Source: Actinomadura craniellae
GTDB lineage: Bacteria; Actinomycetota; Actinomycetes; Streptosporangiales; Streptosporangiaceae
Length of the DNA stretch: 64,000 nucleotides
Assembly: GCF_003289645.1 (NCBI RefSeq)
Contig: NZ_QLYX01000019.1
Coordinates: forward strand, 1 to 64,000
Direction: 5' to 3'
The position numbers and the translations under genes were made by a program. Every line of letters starts with the position of its first letter. Within the stretch, counting starts at the first letter, position 1. The notes under the pieces were generated by a model. The model worked only from the letters and a program-made list of their open reading frames with translations. It ran no database searches and was not told the origin of the DNA. Positions 23,908-32,595 of the stretch are shown here, piece after piece.

Positions 23908-24541
23908 GCCGGCTCTCGCGCAGCTTCCGGACGGCGAAGCGGACCACCGCCAGGACCAGCAGGGCGAGCACTCCCCAGGTCAGCCAGTTCGCGAACTTCT
24001 CGGCCTGCTGCCACTTCTCCCCGAGCACGTAGCCGATGGTCACGAACAGGGTGTTCCACACCGCGCTGCCCACCACCGTGTACAGGCAGAACCGGCCCAG
24101 CGGCATCCGTTCGGTCCCCGCCGGGATCGAGATGAAGCTGCGCACCACCGGGATCAGCCGGCCGAACAGCACCGCCTTGCGGCCGTGGTCCTCGAACCAG
24201 GCGGTGGCGCGTTCGAGGTCCCTGGGATCGACCAGCGGAACGCGGTCGGCCCAGCGGATCGCCCGGTCGTGCCCGAGGGCGGCGCCCAGCCAGTAGAGCA
24301 GCAGCGCCCCCGCGAGCGAGCCGGCGGTGGCGGCGACGATGACTGCGATGACGTTGACCTGCCCCTGGGAGGCGGTGAACCCGGCGAGCGGCAGGATCAG
24401 CTCGCTGGGCACCGGGGGGAACAGGTTCTCCAGGGCGATCAGCAGGCCCACGCCGAAGGCGCCCATCGTCTCGATCACGCTGGCCGCCCAGCCGGCGATT
24501 CCGGAGAGGTCTTGCTGGGAGGTCTGTCCGGAGGCGATCAT
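23891..24541 (-). CDS. DedA-family membrane protein
   Basis: 216 residues from ATG 24541; ATG 24574 would add 11. Motifs typical of the family are GVGLLIALENLFPPVPSELI, WFEDHGRKAVLFGRLIPVVR and SFISIPAGTERMPLGRF. The Glu and Arg residues in these reentrant regions are needed in E. coli YqjA and DedA. Recent work assigns relatives to the flipping of undecaprenyl phosphate or other lipids. Its leader on the minus strand contains a micro-ORF and a large RNA structure (24591-24773), so it may be controlled by them. Confidence 0.9.
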   Translation of the reverse strand: MIASGQTSQQDLSGIAGWAASVIETMGAFGVGLLIALENLFPPVPSELILPLAGFTASQGQVNVIAVIVAATAGSLAGALLLYWLGAALGHDRAIRWADRVPLVDPRDLERATAWFEDHGRKAVLFGRLIPVVRSFISIPAGTERMPLGRFCLYTVVGSAVWNTLFVTIGYVLGEKWQQAEKFANWLTWGVLALLVLAVVRFAVRKLRESRPSSHA

Positions 24542-24590
24542 GCGTCCGGGTCTTCCCGGCGGGGGGACGTTCATGCCGCGGAAAATGAAC

Positions 24591-24654
24591 GGCCCCCGGA
24601 CCTCCCGCCGTCGGCGGGGCGGTGGGCTGGACTAAGCCCACCCGTCCGGGGACC
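24591..24654 (-). ncRNA. Predicted three-way-junction RNA element upstream of the dedA-like gene
   Basis: Three stems nest in 64 bases. An outer stem pairs 24591-24601 with 24644-24654 (10 of 11 pairs). Inside it, 24604-24609 pairs perfectly with 24613-24618 (loop of three), and 24621-24628 pairs perfectly with 24635-24642 (loop of six). On the minus strand the closing arm is followed by TTCATTTTC. The element lies between a micro-ORF and the dedA-like start. It could be a terminator of a short transcript, an attenuator, or a structured RNA. Only the pairing is seen; the role is inferred. Confidence 0.55.
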
Positions 24655-24734
24655 GGGTGTCTGCCTGGTAATCGCCGGTCGCCGTCGCGACCGGTGCGTT
24701 GCCGCCGGAGCGGCTGACCGAGGCGGGACGGCGA

Positions 24735-24773
24735 CTAGCGGACAGCCACCTCGCGAGTCCGTTTGCCATACAT
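24735..24773 (-). CDS. 12-codon micro-ORF with an extended Shine-Dalgarno sequence
   Basis: ATG 24773 to TAG 24735 encodes MYGKRTREVAVR. The leader just upstream reads GAAAGGAGGTGGTCC on the minus strand, a nearly full complement of the 3' tail of actinobacterial 16S rRNA and the strongest ribosome binding site in the window. The core AAAGGAGGT is at 24793-24785, 11 bases from ATG. A hairpin ACGTGCGAAGCACG-type stem (24798-24810) and a CATAAC that may be a -10 box lie further upstream. I have an unverified impression of similar short frames ending in TREVAVR behind the same leader in other actinobacteria. It may encode a leader peptide or be the translated part of a small RNA. Confidence 0.5.
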   Translation of the reverse strand: MYGKRTREVAVR

Positions 24774-24889
24774 GCTGGTGGACCACCTCCTTTCGCGCGT
24801 GCTTCGCACGTTATGCGAGGTCCCAGGGGGAGGCAAGTGATATTTTCCACCGCCCCCGCGTACCGCCCCGGGGAACATAGACTCGGAAC

Positions 24890-25312
24890 ATGTCGGAGAC
24901 CTGGCAGGAGGAACTGCGGTCCCGGGGGTACCGGGTCACCCCCCAGCGGCAGCTCGTGCTCGAAGCCGTCAGCGTGCTGGAGCACGGCACTCCCGAGGAG
25001 ATCTGCACCGAGGTGCAGCGCACCGCGCACGGGGTCAACATCTCCACGGTCTACCGCACCCTCGAACTCCTCGAAGACCTCGGGCTGGTCAAGCACACCC
25101 ACCTCGGGCACGGCCCGCCCACCTATCACCTGGCCACGCACGCCGACCACGTCCACCTGGTCTGCCGGGGCTGCGGCAAGGTCACCGACGTCAGCCCCAG
25201 GGTCGCCGACGGCCTCATCACCGTCCTGCGCGCCGAGTACGGCTTCGAGACCGATGTCCACCACCTCACGGTCTACGGGGAATGCTGCGAGAACAGCCCG
25301 AGCGTGGGCTGA
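24890..25312 (+). CDS. Fur-family metal-dependent repressor
   Basis: 140 residues. The winged helix contains VTPQRQLVLEAV and NISTVYRTLELLEDLGLVKH. The regulatory site motif is HADHVHLVCRGCGKVTDV, and Cys pairs (CRGC and ECCENS) could hold structural zinc. Which metal it senses cannot be read from sequence; Zur- and FurB-like actinobacterial proteins share the Cys pattern. TAGACT lies six bases before ATG 24890, so the mRNA is probably leaderless. The divergent unit is the micro-ORF/dedA transcript, a candidate target. Confidence 0.9.
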   Translation: MSETWQEELRSRGYRVTPQRQLVLEAVSVLEHGTPEEICTEVQRTAHGVNISTVYRTLELLEDLGLVKHTHLGHGPPTYHLATHADHVHLVCRGCGKVTDVSPRVADGLITVLRAEYGFETDVHHLTVYGECCENSPSVG

Positions 25313-25379
25313 CGGGCGGGGCTCGACGGCGGATGCCCGCGCGGACCGATGGAAACAGTCCGCGCATAGGCTGAAGGGC

Positions 25380-26357
25380 ATGAAGAGCCCGCTGTTGCAG
25401 ACGCCCGGAGCCGTGGCCGCCGAACCGCCGGACGAAGGGGTGGCGGCGCACTACGGCGAGCCGTTCCACGAGCAGCGCGCCCTGCTCGCCGGGACGGCGT
25501 TCGTCGACCGGAGCGACCGGGGCGTCGTCCGGATCTCCGGCCCCGACCGGCTGAGCTGGCTGCACAGCCTGCTCAGCCAGCACCTGGAGCGGCTGGAGCC
25601 GGGCCGTCCCACCGAGGCGCTGCTGCTCAGCCCGCACGGCCACATCGAGCACCACCTGTACCTGGTGGACGACGGTACGGCGGTCTGGGCGCACGTCGAG
25701 CCCGGCACCGCCCCCGACCTGGTCGCCTTCCTCGACCGGATGCGTTTCATGCTGCGCGTCGAGGTCGCCGACCTGACCGGCGAGTACGCGGTGGTCACCG
25801 GCGCCGTCGAGGGGGCCGGGCCCGACTTCCCGGACGTGGCCGGGACGACCCGCATCATCGAGCGCGCCCGGCTCGCCGAGCAGCCCGCACGGCCGGCCGG
25901 CCTGTGGGCGTACGAGGCGCTGCGCATCGCCGCCCACCGTCCCCGGCTCGGTCTGGACACCGACCACCGCACCATCCCGCACGAGATCGGCCTGATCGGC
26001 ACCGCGGTCCACCTGGAGAAGGGCTGCTACCGGGGGCAGGAGACCGTCGCCCGGGTGCACAACCTGGGCCGGCCGCCGCGCCGCCTGGTCTTCCTGCATC
26101 TGGACGGCAGCGCCGACCGCCTGCCCGCCCACGGCGCCCCGGTGGAACTGGGCGGGCGGCAGGTCGGGTTCGTCGGCTCGGCCGCCCGGCACCACGAACT
26201 CGGCCCGATCGCGCTGGCTTTGGTCAAGCGCAGCACCCCGGTGGAGGCCGAATTGTCAGCCGATGGGGTGGCCGCGGCCCAGGAGATCGTCGTCTCCCCG
26301 GATACCGGCGCCAATGCGAAGATCGAATTTCGACAGCGGGCGGCGCGTCGCGGATAA
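25380..26357 (+). CDS. ygfZ: YgfZ/GcvT-fold folate-binding protein (iron-sulfur maintenance)
   Basis: 325 residues from ATG 25380. The diagnostic YgfZ motif KGCYRGQE is present (HLEKGCYRGQETVARVH), in a GcvT-like fold (SGPDRLSWLHSLLSQHLERL near the start). YgfZ binds tetrahydrofolate and helps keep certain Fe-S enzymes such as MiaB active. The conserved Cys of KGCYxGQ is present. It follows the fur gene by 67 bases, and a -10-like TAGGCT lies seven bases before the start, so separate transcription is possible. Confidence 0.88.
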   Translation: MKSPLLQTPGAVAAEPPDEGVAAHYGEPFHEQRALLAGTAFVDRSDRGVVRISGPDRLSWLHSLLSQHLERLEPGRPTEALLLSPHGHIEHHLYLVDDGTAVWAHVEPGTAPDLVAFLDRMRFMLRVEVADLTGEYAVVTGAVEGAGPDFPDVAGTTRIIERARLAEQPARPAGLWAYEALRIAAHRPRLGLDTDHRTIPHEIGLIGTAVHLEKGCYRGQETVARVHNLGRPPRRLVFLHLDGSADRLPAHGAPVELGGRQVGFVGSAARHHELGPIALALVKRSTPVEAELSADGVAAAQEIVVSPDTGANAKIEFRQRAARRG

Positions 26358-26464
26358 AAACCCGTGCGGGGTGGGCAGGACTCCTACGTCTCAGAGTTGT
26401 CCGTCCCGGGCCGCGCAAAGGAGATCGGGCGAGGCCCTTCGAATGAGAAGGTGGTTCCTACGCA

Positions 26465-26968
26465 ATGGTGGCGAACCAGGACAGGCGGGAACCGCCTCCT
26501 CTCACGAAGAAGGGGACGATGGGGCGACGACGGCGGCCCGGACGTGAGCACCCGTTCGTGTGGTGGATCGGTTTCGCCGTGCTCGGCATCGCGGCGCTGG
26601 CGCTGCGGTCGTGGCGACTCGCCCTGATCACCCTGCTCCTGTGGTGCCTGTACGAGTTTGCGCTGGTGCCCACGGTGTGCCGGGTGCGGACGCGCAAGGG
26701 CCAGTTCTGCCCGGAGCCCGCCCGCGGCCGGCTGTTCGCCTGCGGCACGTCCCACCAGCGGGTGAAGACCGACGCGCTGCGCCGCCTGGCCCGGCTGCCC
26801 GGAAAGCGGCGGTCCGCACCACCGGCCGACCCCAACCGCGACACCGGGGTGGTCGTCTACTCGGCGGAGGTGCGCGGCCGGCTGTCGCAGGAGGACCGTG
26901 CCTTCCTCGCGCTCGCCGCCGCCGGCACCGTGGTCACCGTGGTCGGCATGCTCTACGGCCTGACCTGA
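26465..26968 (+). CDS. Membrane protein of unknown function
   Basis: 167 residues from ATG 26465; ATG 26519, with GAAGGGGA upstream, is an equally possible start and would give 149. Two hydrophobic segments (FVWWIGFAVLGIAALALRSW, LALITLLLWCLYEFALVPTV) are followed by a basic soluble part with Cys residues (VCRVRTRKGQFCPEP, LFACGTSH) and a C-terminal helix (LALAAAGTVVTVVGMLYGL). The Cys-rich segment could hold zinc. No family is recognised. Confidence 0.65.
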   Translation: MVANQDRREPPPLTKKGTMGRRRRPGREHPFVWWIGFAVLGIAALALRSWRLALITLLLWCLYEFALVPTVCRVRTRKGQFCPEPARGRLFACGTSHQRVKTDALRRLARLPGKRRSAPPADPNRDTGVVVYSAEVRGRLSQEDRAFLALAAAGTVVTVVGMLYGLT

Positions 26969-26970
26969 GC

Positions 26971-27396
26971 TCAGACGTCGATCACCAGGGTGATCGGGCC
27001 GTCGTTGACCAGCGCGACCCGCATGTCCGCACCGAACTCGCCGGTCTCCACCTTGGCGCCCAGCGCGCGCAGTTCCGCCACCACGGCGGCGACCAGCGGC
27101 TCGGCCACCGGGCCGGGCGCGGCGTCGATCCAGGACGGGCGGCGGCCCTTGCGGGTGTCGCCGTACAGCGTGAACTGACTGATCACCAGCAGCGGGGCGC
27201 CCAGATCCGAGCACGACCGCTCGCCGTCCAGGACGCGCAGCCCCCAGAGCTTGCCGGCCAGCCGGCGGGCCCGCTCGGGGGTGTCGTCGTGGGTGACACC
27301 GACCAGGACCAGCAACCCCGGGCCGTCGATCGCCCCCACCACCCGGTCGCCGACCGCGACGTTCGCCTGGCTGACTCGCTGGACTACGGCTCGCAT
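26971..27396 (-). CDS. dtd: D-aminoacyl-tRNA deacylase
   Basis: 141 residues, the normal length for Dtd. The SQxTL motif is seen in [20 protein letters not shown], and the Gly-cisPro motif in [13 protein letters not shown] (GPIT for the usual GPVT). Dtd removes D-amino acids, and glycine mischarged on tRNA-Ala, in the cytoplasm. The start [15 protein letters not shown] is typical. It is divergent by only 19 bases from the BKACE gene. Confidence 0.95.
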   Translation of the reverse strand: MRAVVQRVSQANVAVGDRVVGAIDGPGLLVLVGVTHDDTPERARRLAGKLWGLRVLDGERSCSDLGAPLLVISQFTLYGDTRKGRRPSWIDAAPGPVAEPLVAAVVAELRALGAKVETGEFGADMRVALVNDGPITLVIDV

Positions 27397-27415
27397 GGAA
27401 AGGCATTCTGCCGGT

Positions 27416-28243
27416 ATGGGAGCAACGACGCTCATCACCGTGGCGCCGACCGGCGCCGAGTCGGCCAAGGCCGACGCGCCGGCGCTGCCGGTCACCCTCG
27501 ACGAACTGGTCGGCACGGCCCGCGAGTGCGAGGCGGCGGGCGCCGGAGTGATCCACGTCCACGTCAGGGACGAGCGGGCCCGGCCCACGCTGGACCCCGT
27601 GCGGTTGCGCGACACCGTCCAGGCGTTGCGCGAGGCCACCGGCCTGGTGATCCAGCTCTCCACCGGGGGCGCGGTCACCGACTCCTACGCGGACCGGCTG
27701 CGGGTGCTGGACGCCGCGCCCGACGGCTGCTCGCTGACCTGCGGGACGGTCAACTTCGGCGACGACGTCTTCATGAACCCCTGGCCGTTCATGGTCGAGC
27801 TCTACGAGCGCACCCGGGAACTGGAGATCGTGCCGGAGTTCGAGCTGTTCGACCTCGGCCAGGTGGCGGCACTGCACCGGCTGCTGGCCGAGTGCGGCCC
27901 ACCGTACGGCGGGCGGGTGCACTGCGACCTGGTGCTGGGCGTGCCGGGCGGGATGCCGGGTGACGCGCGCAGCCTGGTGGCGGCGGTGCAGGCCCTGCCC
28001 GCCGGCGCCACCTGGTCGGCGACCGGGGTGGGGCGGACGAGCGTGCCGGTGCTGTTCGCGGCCCTGTCGGCCGGCGGGCACCTGCGGGTCGGCATGGAGG
28101 ACACGCTGACGTTCGCCCGGGGGCGCCCGGTGCGGTCCAACGCGGAACTGGTGGAGCGGGCGGCGGCGCTGGCCGGACTGGCCCAGCGCCCGCCGATGCC
28201 GCCCGCCGAGGCCCGGGAGTTCCTGGGCGTCCGGAAGGGCTAG
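27416..28243 (+). CDS. BKACE-family (DUF849) beta-keto acid cleavage enzyme
   Basis: 275 residues from ATG 27416. The metal-binding HVHVRDE is at about 43-49. LVIQLSTGG and [20 protein letters not shown] follow the TIM-barrel pattern of the family that cleaves 3-keto acids with acetyl-CoA. Late catalytic residues probably lie in [10 protein letters not shown] and [17 protein letters not shown], the usual C-terminal signature. The acid substrate is not predictable without the specificity residues. Its stop touches the end of the convergent small membrane gene. Confidence 0.9.
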   Translation: MGATTLITVAPTGAESAKADAPALPVTLDELVGTARECEAAGAGVIHVHVRDERARPTLDPVRLRDTVQALREATGLVIQLSTGGAVTDSYADRLRVLDAAPDGCSLTCGTVNFGDDVFMNPWPFMVELYERTRELEIVPEFELFDLGQVAALHRLLAECGPPYGGRVHCDLVLGVPGGMPGDARSLVAAVQALPAGATWSATGVGRTSVPVLFAALSAGGHLRVGMEDTLTFARGRPVRSNAELVERAAALAGLAQRPPMPPAEAREFLGVRKG

Positions 28244-28519
28244 CTAGCCCTCCCTGCGCGAATCCTCCCGGCGGGCGGCCTCCTCCTCTTCCGGGTTGAT
28301 CTCGTCGACGCGGTTGCGCTGCCCGGGGTCGCCCTCGATGATCCCGCCCGAGACGACCCCGCGGTGCGCGGCCTCCCCGCGGGAGTGGGTGTAGTCGGGT
28401 TTGCGCCGGGCGACGCGCATCAGGATGAACACCCAGGTGATGAGCCCCAGGACCACGATCAGCGGCCCCAGGAACAGCCAGTAGTTGTCCCCGATCGGGG
28501 ATGGCTGGGCAAGGAACAT
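28244..28519 (-). CDS. Small membrane protein, partner of the DUF2207 gene
   Basis: 91 residues from ATG 28519, with AGGAGGAGG ten bases upstream. One membrane helix (WLFLGPLIVVLGLITWVFIL) precedes a charged tail (EINPEEEEAARREDSRREG) that is probably cytoplasmic. It follows the DUF2207 gene by 56 bases on the same strand, so both are likely co-transcribed. No known motif is visible. Confidence 0.7.
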   Translation of the reverse strand: MFLAQPSPIGDNYWLFLGPLIVVLGLITWVFILMRVARRKPDYTHSRGEAAHRGVVSGGIIEGDPGQRNRVDEINPEEEEAARREDSRREG

Positions 28520-28575
28520 GGACGGTACCTCCTCCTGCCCGGCCCTTACCCGGCAGGAGGGGTTGAACCTCCAGG

Positions 28576-30318
28576 TCAGAGGGCGCGGAACTGCCGCGAC
28601 TGCGAGATCGCTCCGGAGACGGCGAGGGTGAAGGCGCGCATCGACTCGGCGAACTGGGACAGATCCCACTCGGCGGGTCCCTCGTACCAGTAGAGGTTGT
28701 CGGCGCCCTCGGCCCGCACCCCGGCGTCCTCGACCGTCTTGGCCCAGGGGCCGACCATGTCGAAGACCACGGCGTACGGCAGGTAACGGGAGAACAGCGC
28801 GATCCGCTGCTCGGACGCGACCCCCTCGGGCGCCTGCCCCCGGGAGAGGTAGGAGCGGAAGCCGATCGTGTGGGCGAGCACCGTGGAGCCGCGGGCCGTC
28901 TTGGCCGGCATGTACGGGCCGCCGAAGGTCAGCGCCGCGCCGCCGATGATGACCGCCAACCCGACCAGCGCCAGGTCGGTGAAGAGCGCGAGCCCCACGG
29001 TGCCGACCACGCCGAGCCCGGCCAGCACCATTCCGGCGGTGGTCCACCGGGTGCGCACCGAGTCGGGGCGCCGGGCGAACCAGCCCTGGGTGACGACGTC
29101 CTCGTACATCGCGCCGCGCACCCGGGCCAGCTGCCGGGCGAACGTGCCGCCGAGTTCCGCCAGCCGGACGGCGTCGCGGCCCTCGAACAGCGCGTCGAGC
29201 AGCGTCTGCTCGTAGGGCAGCAGGTCGTTGTGGCGCCGGTCGAGCTTGCGCAGCGTCCAGTCGAGCCGCTTGGTGGTGGCGCGGTCCTCCTCCTCGATCA
29301 GCAGGTAGCCGCGGACGGCGAGGTCGACGACCGTCGCGGTGACGTCGATGACGTCGGCCTGCTCGTCGATCAGCGTGCCGATCTGGCCCGGCCGGACGCC
29401 GTCCGGCGGTTCGAAGCCGGACTCGCCCGCGGGCCGGTCGCCCTCGGCGGCCTTCTTGCCGACCACCCGGGCGTCCCGGCCGCGCAGCAGGTACAGCACC
29501 CCGAACCCGCCGACCAGCAGGACGAGGAGGGCGAGCAGCGCGCCGCCGGTGACGGGGTTCACGCTGAACGCGGTGCTCAGCGTGCGCCGCTGCTCGTACA
29601 GCGGGCCCGCCCCGGTCATGCCGGCCGGGAAGCCGGCGGCGATGGTGAAGTGGTCGCCCGGCAGCATGTTCTGCTGGGTGAACTCGCCCTGGATGCGGGT
29701 GTGGTTGGTGAAGGACTGGCTGCACCCGATCAGGGTGCCGGGCATCCCCGCGAAGCAGTTGACGTTGCGGATCGCCGCGCTGCCCTGGACGGTGGCGCGG
29801 GCGCCCAGCACCGGCACGGACCAGTCGCCGACCACGGTCCAGCGCAGTTCCTCGGTCGAGCCCATCGGGGAGATGACGCCGCGCACGTCGTACTCCAGGA
29901 CGACCGTGCGCGAGCCGTTCAGCGGGCGGGGGCCGGTCAGCCGGACCAGCGTCCGGTCGCCGTCGATCTCGGTGGTGACCGCGGTGGGCCCGCCGTCCTG
30001 GCTGGACGCGCGGACGTTCTCGACCCGGAACACCCGGTCCTGGGTGTCGCTGTGCCGGATCCGGGTCTGGAAGGCGCGGGTGAAGCCGCGCCCACCGTGG
30101 AACTCGTAGACGATGGTCTCCCGGGCGTGCGTCACGCCGTCGGGGCGGACGGTGAGCGCCACGTCGTCCTTGAGTACCCGGTCCTCGGCGGCGACCTGTT
30201 TCCGTTCGGTCTCCGGTGCCGCTGCGGACGCCGCCGGAACGGCGCCCGGCAGCAACCCGGCCAGTAGCAATGTGATGCATCCGGCGCGCACACCATGACC
30301 CCGCAAACGACCCCACAT
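28576..30318 (-). CDS. DUF2207 membrane protein
   Basis: 580 residues. A signal peptide (about 1-33) leads to an extracellular beta-rich DUF2207 domain (start VLKDDVALTVRPDGVTHARE). A membrane helix (GALLALLVLLVGGFGVLYLL, about 259-279) and a soluble part with VDLAVRGYLLIEEED, typical of DUF2207, follow. A hairpin (TAGMVLAGLGVVGTVGLALF plus the next helix) and a C-terminal domain with YLSRGQAPEG and LFSRYLPYAVVFDM complete it. The family is widespread and of unknown function. It heads the two-gene unit with the small membrane protein. Confidence 0.88.
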   Translation of the reverse strand: MWGRLRGHGVRAGCITLLLAGLLPGAVPAASAAAPETERKQVAAEDRVLKDDVALTVRPDGVTHARETIVYEFHGGRGFTRAFQTRIRHSDTQDRVFRVENVRASSQDGGPTAVTTEIDGDRTLVRLTGPRPLNGSRTVVLEYDVRGVISPMGSTEELRWTVVGDWSVPVLGARATVQGSAAIRNVNCFAGMPGTLIGCSQSFTNHTRIQGEFTQQNMLPGDHFTIAAGFPAGMTGAGPLYEQRRTLSTAFSVNPVTGGALLALLVLLVGGFGVLYLLRGRDARVVGKKAAEGDRPAGESGFEPPDGVRPGQIGTLIDEQADVIDVTATVVDLAVRGYLLIEEEDRATTKRLDWTLRKLDRRHNDLLPYEQTLLDALFEGRDAVRLAELGGTFARQLARVRGAMYEDVVTQGWFARRPDSVRTRWTTAGMVLAGLGVVGTVGLALFTDLALVGLAVIIGGAALTFGGPYMPAKTARGSTVLAHTIGFRSYLSRGQAPEGVASEQRIALFSRYLPYAVVFDMVGPWAKTVEDAGVRAEGADNLYWYEGPAEWDLSQFAESMRAFTLAVSGAISQSRQFRAL

Positions 30319-30421
30319 AGGGCCGAAGAGTAGCGGGCGGGCGGGCCCGGGCGGCCGCTAACGGCCCCTAGCCGGTCTGTCCATATCAGGACTCCACTCT
30401 GATGTGGGAGGATTCGAGCCC

Positions 30422-31372
30422 ATGGCCGGTCATGTCCAACCACCGCGATCGGGTGGTGCCGTGGCGTCCCGGGAACCGGCCGGCTACACGCTGCCGCCCC
30501 GGCGGCGGCCCCGGACGACCCCCGGCGGCGGGGTGGTGGCCGGTCTGGGCATCGCCGCGCTGATCTTCGTCGGGGCGGCGCTGGGCATGGCCGTGTTCAG
30601 CGGGCTGGACCGCGGCCCGGCCGGCTTCGGCCCGAGCTCGGCCGAGCGGGTCGATCGGGAGATCGCCACCGGCAACCGGCTCTACCGCAGCGGCGAGCTC
30701 ACCCCGATCGGCTGCCGGGCGCCGCGCATCGTCCCCGGCGACAACGCCTCGATGCGGCACTTCATGGAGACGCTGACGAAGTGCCTGGACGAGTCGTGGA
30801 GCCGCCAGTTCGACAAGGCGGACGTCGACTTCGCCCCGCCGCAGCGGATCTTCTGGACGGGCTCCGGGCGCAGCCCCTGCGGCTCGTACCCCAACCCCGG
30901 GGCCGCCGCCTTCTACTGCCCGGCCAACCGCACGATGTACGTGGGCGTCGAGCACATCATCGCCGCGTCGGGCGACGAGCCGGTGGGCAACTACGCGGTG
31001 TACGCGCGGGTGCTGGCCCACGAGTACGGCCACCACGTGCAGGACCGGGCCGGCATCCTGGCGTACGGCCACCAGGAGATGGAGCGCCCGGACGCGCAGG
31101 CGCGCAACGACGCCAGCCGCCGGATCGAACTCCAGGCCCAGTGTTTCGCGGGTGTGTTCCTCGGCGCGGAACGCGGCACGCTGCCGATGACCACCGCGCA
31201 GTACCAGGCGCTGATGGTCGACGTCCAGGGGCGGGGCGACGACAGCCTGCCGCCGGAGCGGCGCGACCACGGTTCGGGCCGCAACTACGCGGGCTGGGTC
31301 GACGCGGGTTTCCGCGAGCGCACCCTGGCCGTCTGCAACACCTGGACGGCCCCCGCCACGGACGTCGACTGA
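30422..31372 (+). CDS. Neutral zinc metallopeptidase (YpfJ-type), membrane-anchored
   Basis: 316 residues from ATG 30422 (GGGAGG upstream; GTG 30404 also in frame). One N-terminal membrane helix (VVAGLGIAALIFVGAALGMA) is followed by an extracytoplasmic domain. The zincin motif HEYGHH lies in RVLAHEYGHHVQDRAGIL, and the downstream RRIELQAQCFAGVFLG carries the third ligand region. This agrees with the YpfJ/zinc-metallopeptidase family. Substrates are unknown. The gene stands alone and is divergent from the DUF2207 gene. Confidence 0.88.
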   Translation: MAGHVQPPRSGGAVASREPAGYTLPPRRRPRTTPGGGVVAGLGIAALIFVGAALGMAVFSGLDRGPAGFGPSSAERVDREIATGNRLYRSGELTPIGCRAPRIVPGDNASMRHFMETLTKCLDESWSRQFDKADVDFAPPQRIFWTGSGRSPCGSYPNPGAAAFYCPANRTMYVGVEHIIAASGDEPVGNYAVYARVLAHEYGHHVQDRAGILAYGHQEMERPDAQARNDASRRIELQAQCFAGVFLGAERGTLPMTTAQYQALMVDVQGRGDDSLPPERRDHGSGRNYAGWVDAGFRERTLAVCNTWTAPATDVD

Positions 31373-31576
31373 GCCGGGCGCGGAGCGGGCGGCCGAGGAG
31401 GTTCTTCCGGGCCGGACCGGGAGCTGAGTTGGCCGGGAGCTAGCACCCGGCGGTGGCCGGCCGGGTGGTCCGAGCCGCATAGTGTCCGGTATGACCAGGT
31501 CGCTGACCTGCTGGAAGATCATGAAAGCCCCGGCCCGGAGGGTGTGAGGGGGCTCACGGTAAAGTGCTAGCTGTTG

Positions 31577-31594
31577 TGCTTGCAATTGCAAGCA
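31577..31594. promoter_or_regulatory. 18-base perfect palindrome before the XRE-hbhA operon
   Basis: TGCTTGCAATTGCAAGCA is fully self-complementary and ends 20 bases before the XRE start codon. An XRE regulator that binds its own promoter usually uses such a site, so autoregulation of the XRE-HbhA pair is likely. The remaining bases 31373-31576 show no gene. Confidence 0.7.
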
Positions 31595-31614
31595 TTTCGA
31601 CGCAAGGTGGACAT

Positions 31615-32004
31615 ATGGCGAGTTCCAAGGTCGGCTCCGTCGGGGAGTACATCCGGGAGCACCGGCAGCGGGCGAAGATTTCGCTGCGGCAGTTGGCCGA
31701 GGTGTCGGGCATCTCGAACCCCTACCTCAGCCAGATCGAGCGTGGCCTCCGCAAGCCGAGTGCCGAGATCCTCCAGCAGATCGCCAAGGGTTTGCGGATC
31801 TCGGCCGAGGCCATGTACGTCCAGGCGGGGATCCTCGAGGATCGCGAGGCCGACAGCGACGTGCAGACCGCGATCCGGACCGACCTTCACCTGACGGAAC
31901 GGCAGAAACAGGTTCTGCTCGACATCTACGAGTCGTTCCGCAAGGAGAACGGAGCCGAGCCCGCCACCGAAACAGCCTCAGTAGGGAAGGAAGCAGACGA
32001 ATGA
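31615..32004 (+). CDS. XRE regulator upstream of hbhA (Rv0474-like)
   Basis: 129 residues from ATG 31615 (AAGGTGG upstream). The N-terminal XRE domain is complete (ISLRQLAEVSGISNPYLSQI then ERGLRKPSAEILQQIAKGLR). The C-terminal half has a hydrophobic helix (EAMYVQAGILEDRE) and TERQKQVLLDIYESFRKE. In mycobacteria the same gene order, XRE regulator, hbhA, DUF2516 protein, occurs at Rv0474-Rv0476, so this is probably its orthologue. It overlaps the next gene by ATGA. Its effector and regulon here are unknown. Confidence 0.85.
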   Translation: MASSKVGSVGEYIREHRQRAKISLRQLAEVSGISNPYLSQIERGLRKPSAEILQQIAKGLRISAEAMYVQAGILEDREADSDVQTAIRTDLHLTERQKQVLLDIYESFRKENGAEPATETASVGKEADE

Positions 32005-32471
32005 CCACCATCACCGACCGGCTACGCGACAACAAGGCCGTCCACACCGTCGCCGGCGCCGGCGACCTCGCGGTGGAGAAGATCCGCGAGATGCCCGACC
32101 AGGTGACGAAGATCCGCGAGACCGTCGACCGCTACCAGGGCGAGGTCCGGGGGAACGTCGTCAAGATCCGGGGCGAGGTGCGCGACAACGTCACCAAGCT
32201 GCAGAGCCGGGTCGACGCCAGCGACCTGCCGGGTGCGGCGGTCGCGTACGTGACCCACTTCGGCGCCCGCACCGTCGAGGTGATCGACGACCTGGCCGAG
32301 CGGGGCAAGAAGGTCATGACCCGGGTGGAGCGCCAGGCCGCCACGCAGCAGCTGGAGGAGAGCGCCAAGCGCACCAAGTCCCGGGCCAAGGCCACGACCA
32401 CCGAAGCCAAGAAGACCGCCAGGGCCGCCCAGCGCGCCACCGGCGACGCCGCCAAGAAGGTCGGCGACTGA
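32001..32471 (+). CDS. HbhA-like protein (heparin-binding hemagglutinin homologue)
   Basis: 156 residues, nearly all helical. About residues 10-115 form a coiled coil with repeated KIRExVxxxxGxVRxN segments (QVTKIRETVDRYQGEVRGN). The C-terminal 40 residues are rich in Lys, Ala and Thr (TEAKKTARAAQRATGDAAKK), like the methylated lysine-rich adhesion tail of mycobacterial HbhA. In mycobacteria HbhA binds sulfated sugars and also lipid bodies and membranes; in non-pathogens an envelope or lipid-related role is more likely. A strong terminator follows. Confidence 0.78.
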   Translation: MTTITDRLRDNKAVHTVAGAGDLAVEKIREMPDQVTKIRETVDRYQGEVRGNVVKIRGEVRDNVTKLQSRVDASDLPGAAVAYVTHFGARTVEVIDDLAERGKKVMTRVERQAATQQLEESAKRTKSRAKATTTEAKKTARAAQRATGDAAKKVGD

Positions 32472-32496
32472 TCGCCCCCTCGACGGGGCGTCGCGA

Positions 32497-32528
32497 AAAG
32501 CCCGGCCGGAACCGTCCGGCCGGGCTTT
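32497..32528 (+). terminator. Terminator after the XRE-hbhA operon
   Basis: A perfect 14-base stem (AAAGCCCGGCCGGA at 32497-32510 and its complement at 32515-32528) has a four-base loop and ends in TTT. It lies 25 bases after the hbhA stop. The next gene must therefore have its own promoter or depend on readthrough. Confidence 0.85.
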
Positions 32529-32595
32529 GCACTTGAATAGGCTGAAACCCCTGGCGGCGGTGACGCCCCCTACGCGGCGAAAGTGGTGGTCATCG

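Noticed and set aside
24571-24786. GTG-started minus-strand frame of 71 codons over the micro-ORF and RNA structure
   Set aside because: The codon pattern is not gene-like and it would place the start inside the ribosome binding site of the better-supported 12-codon frame.
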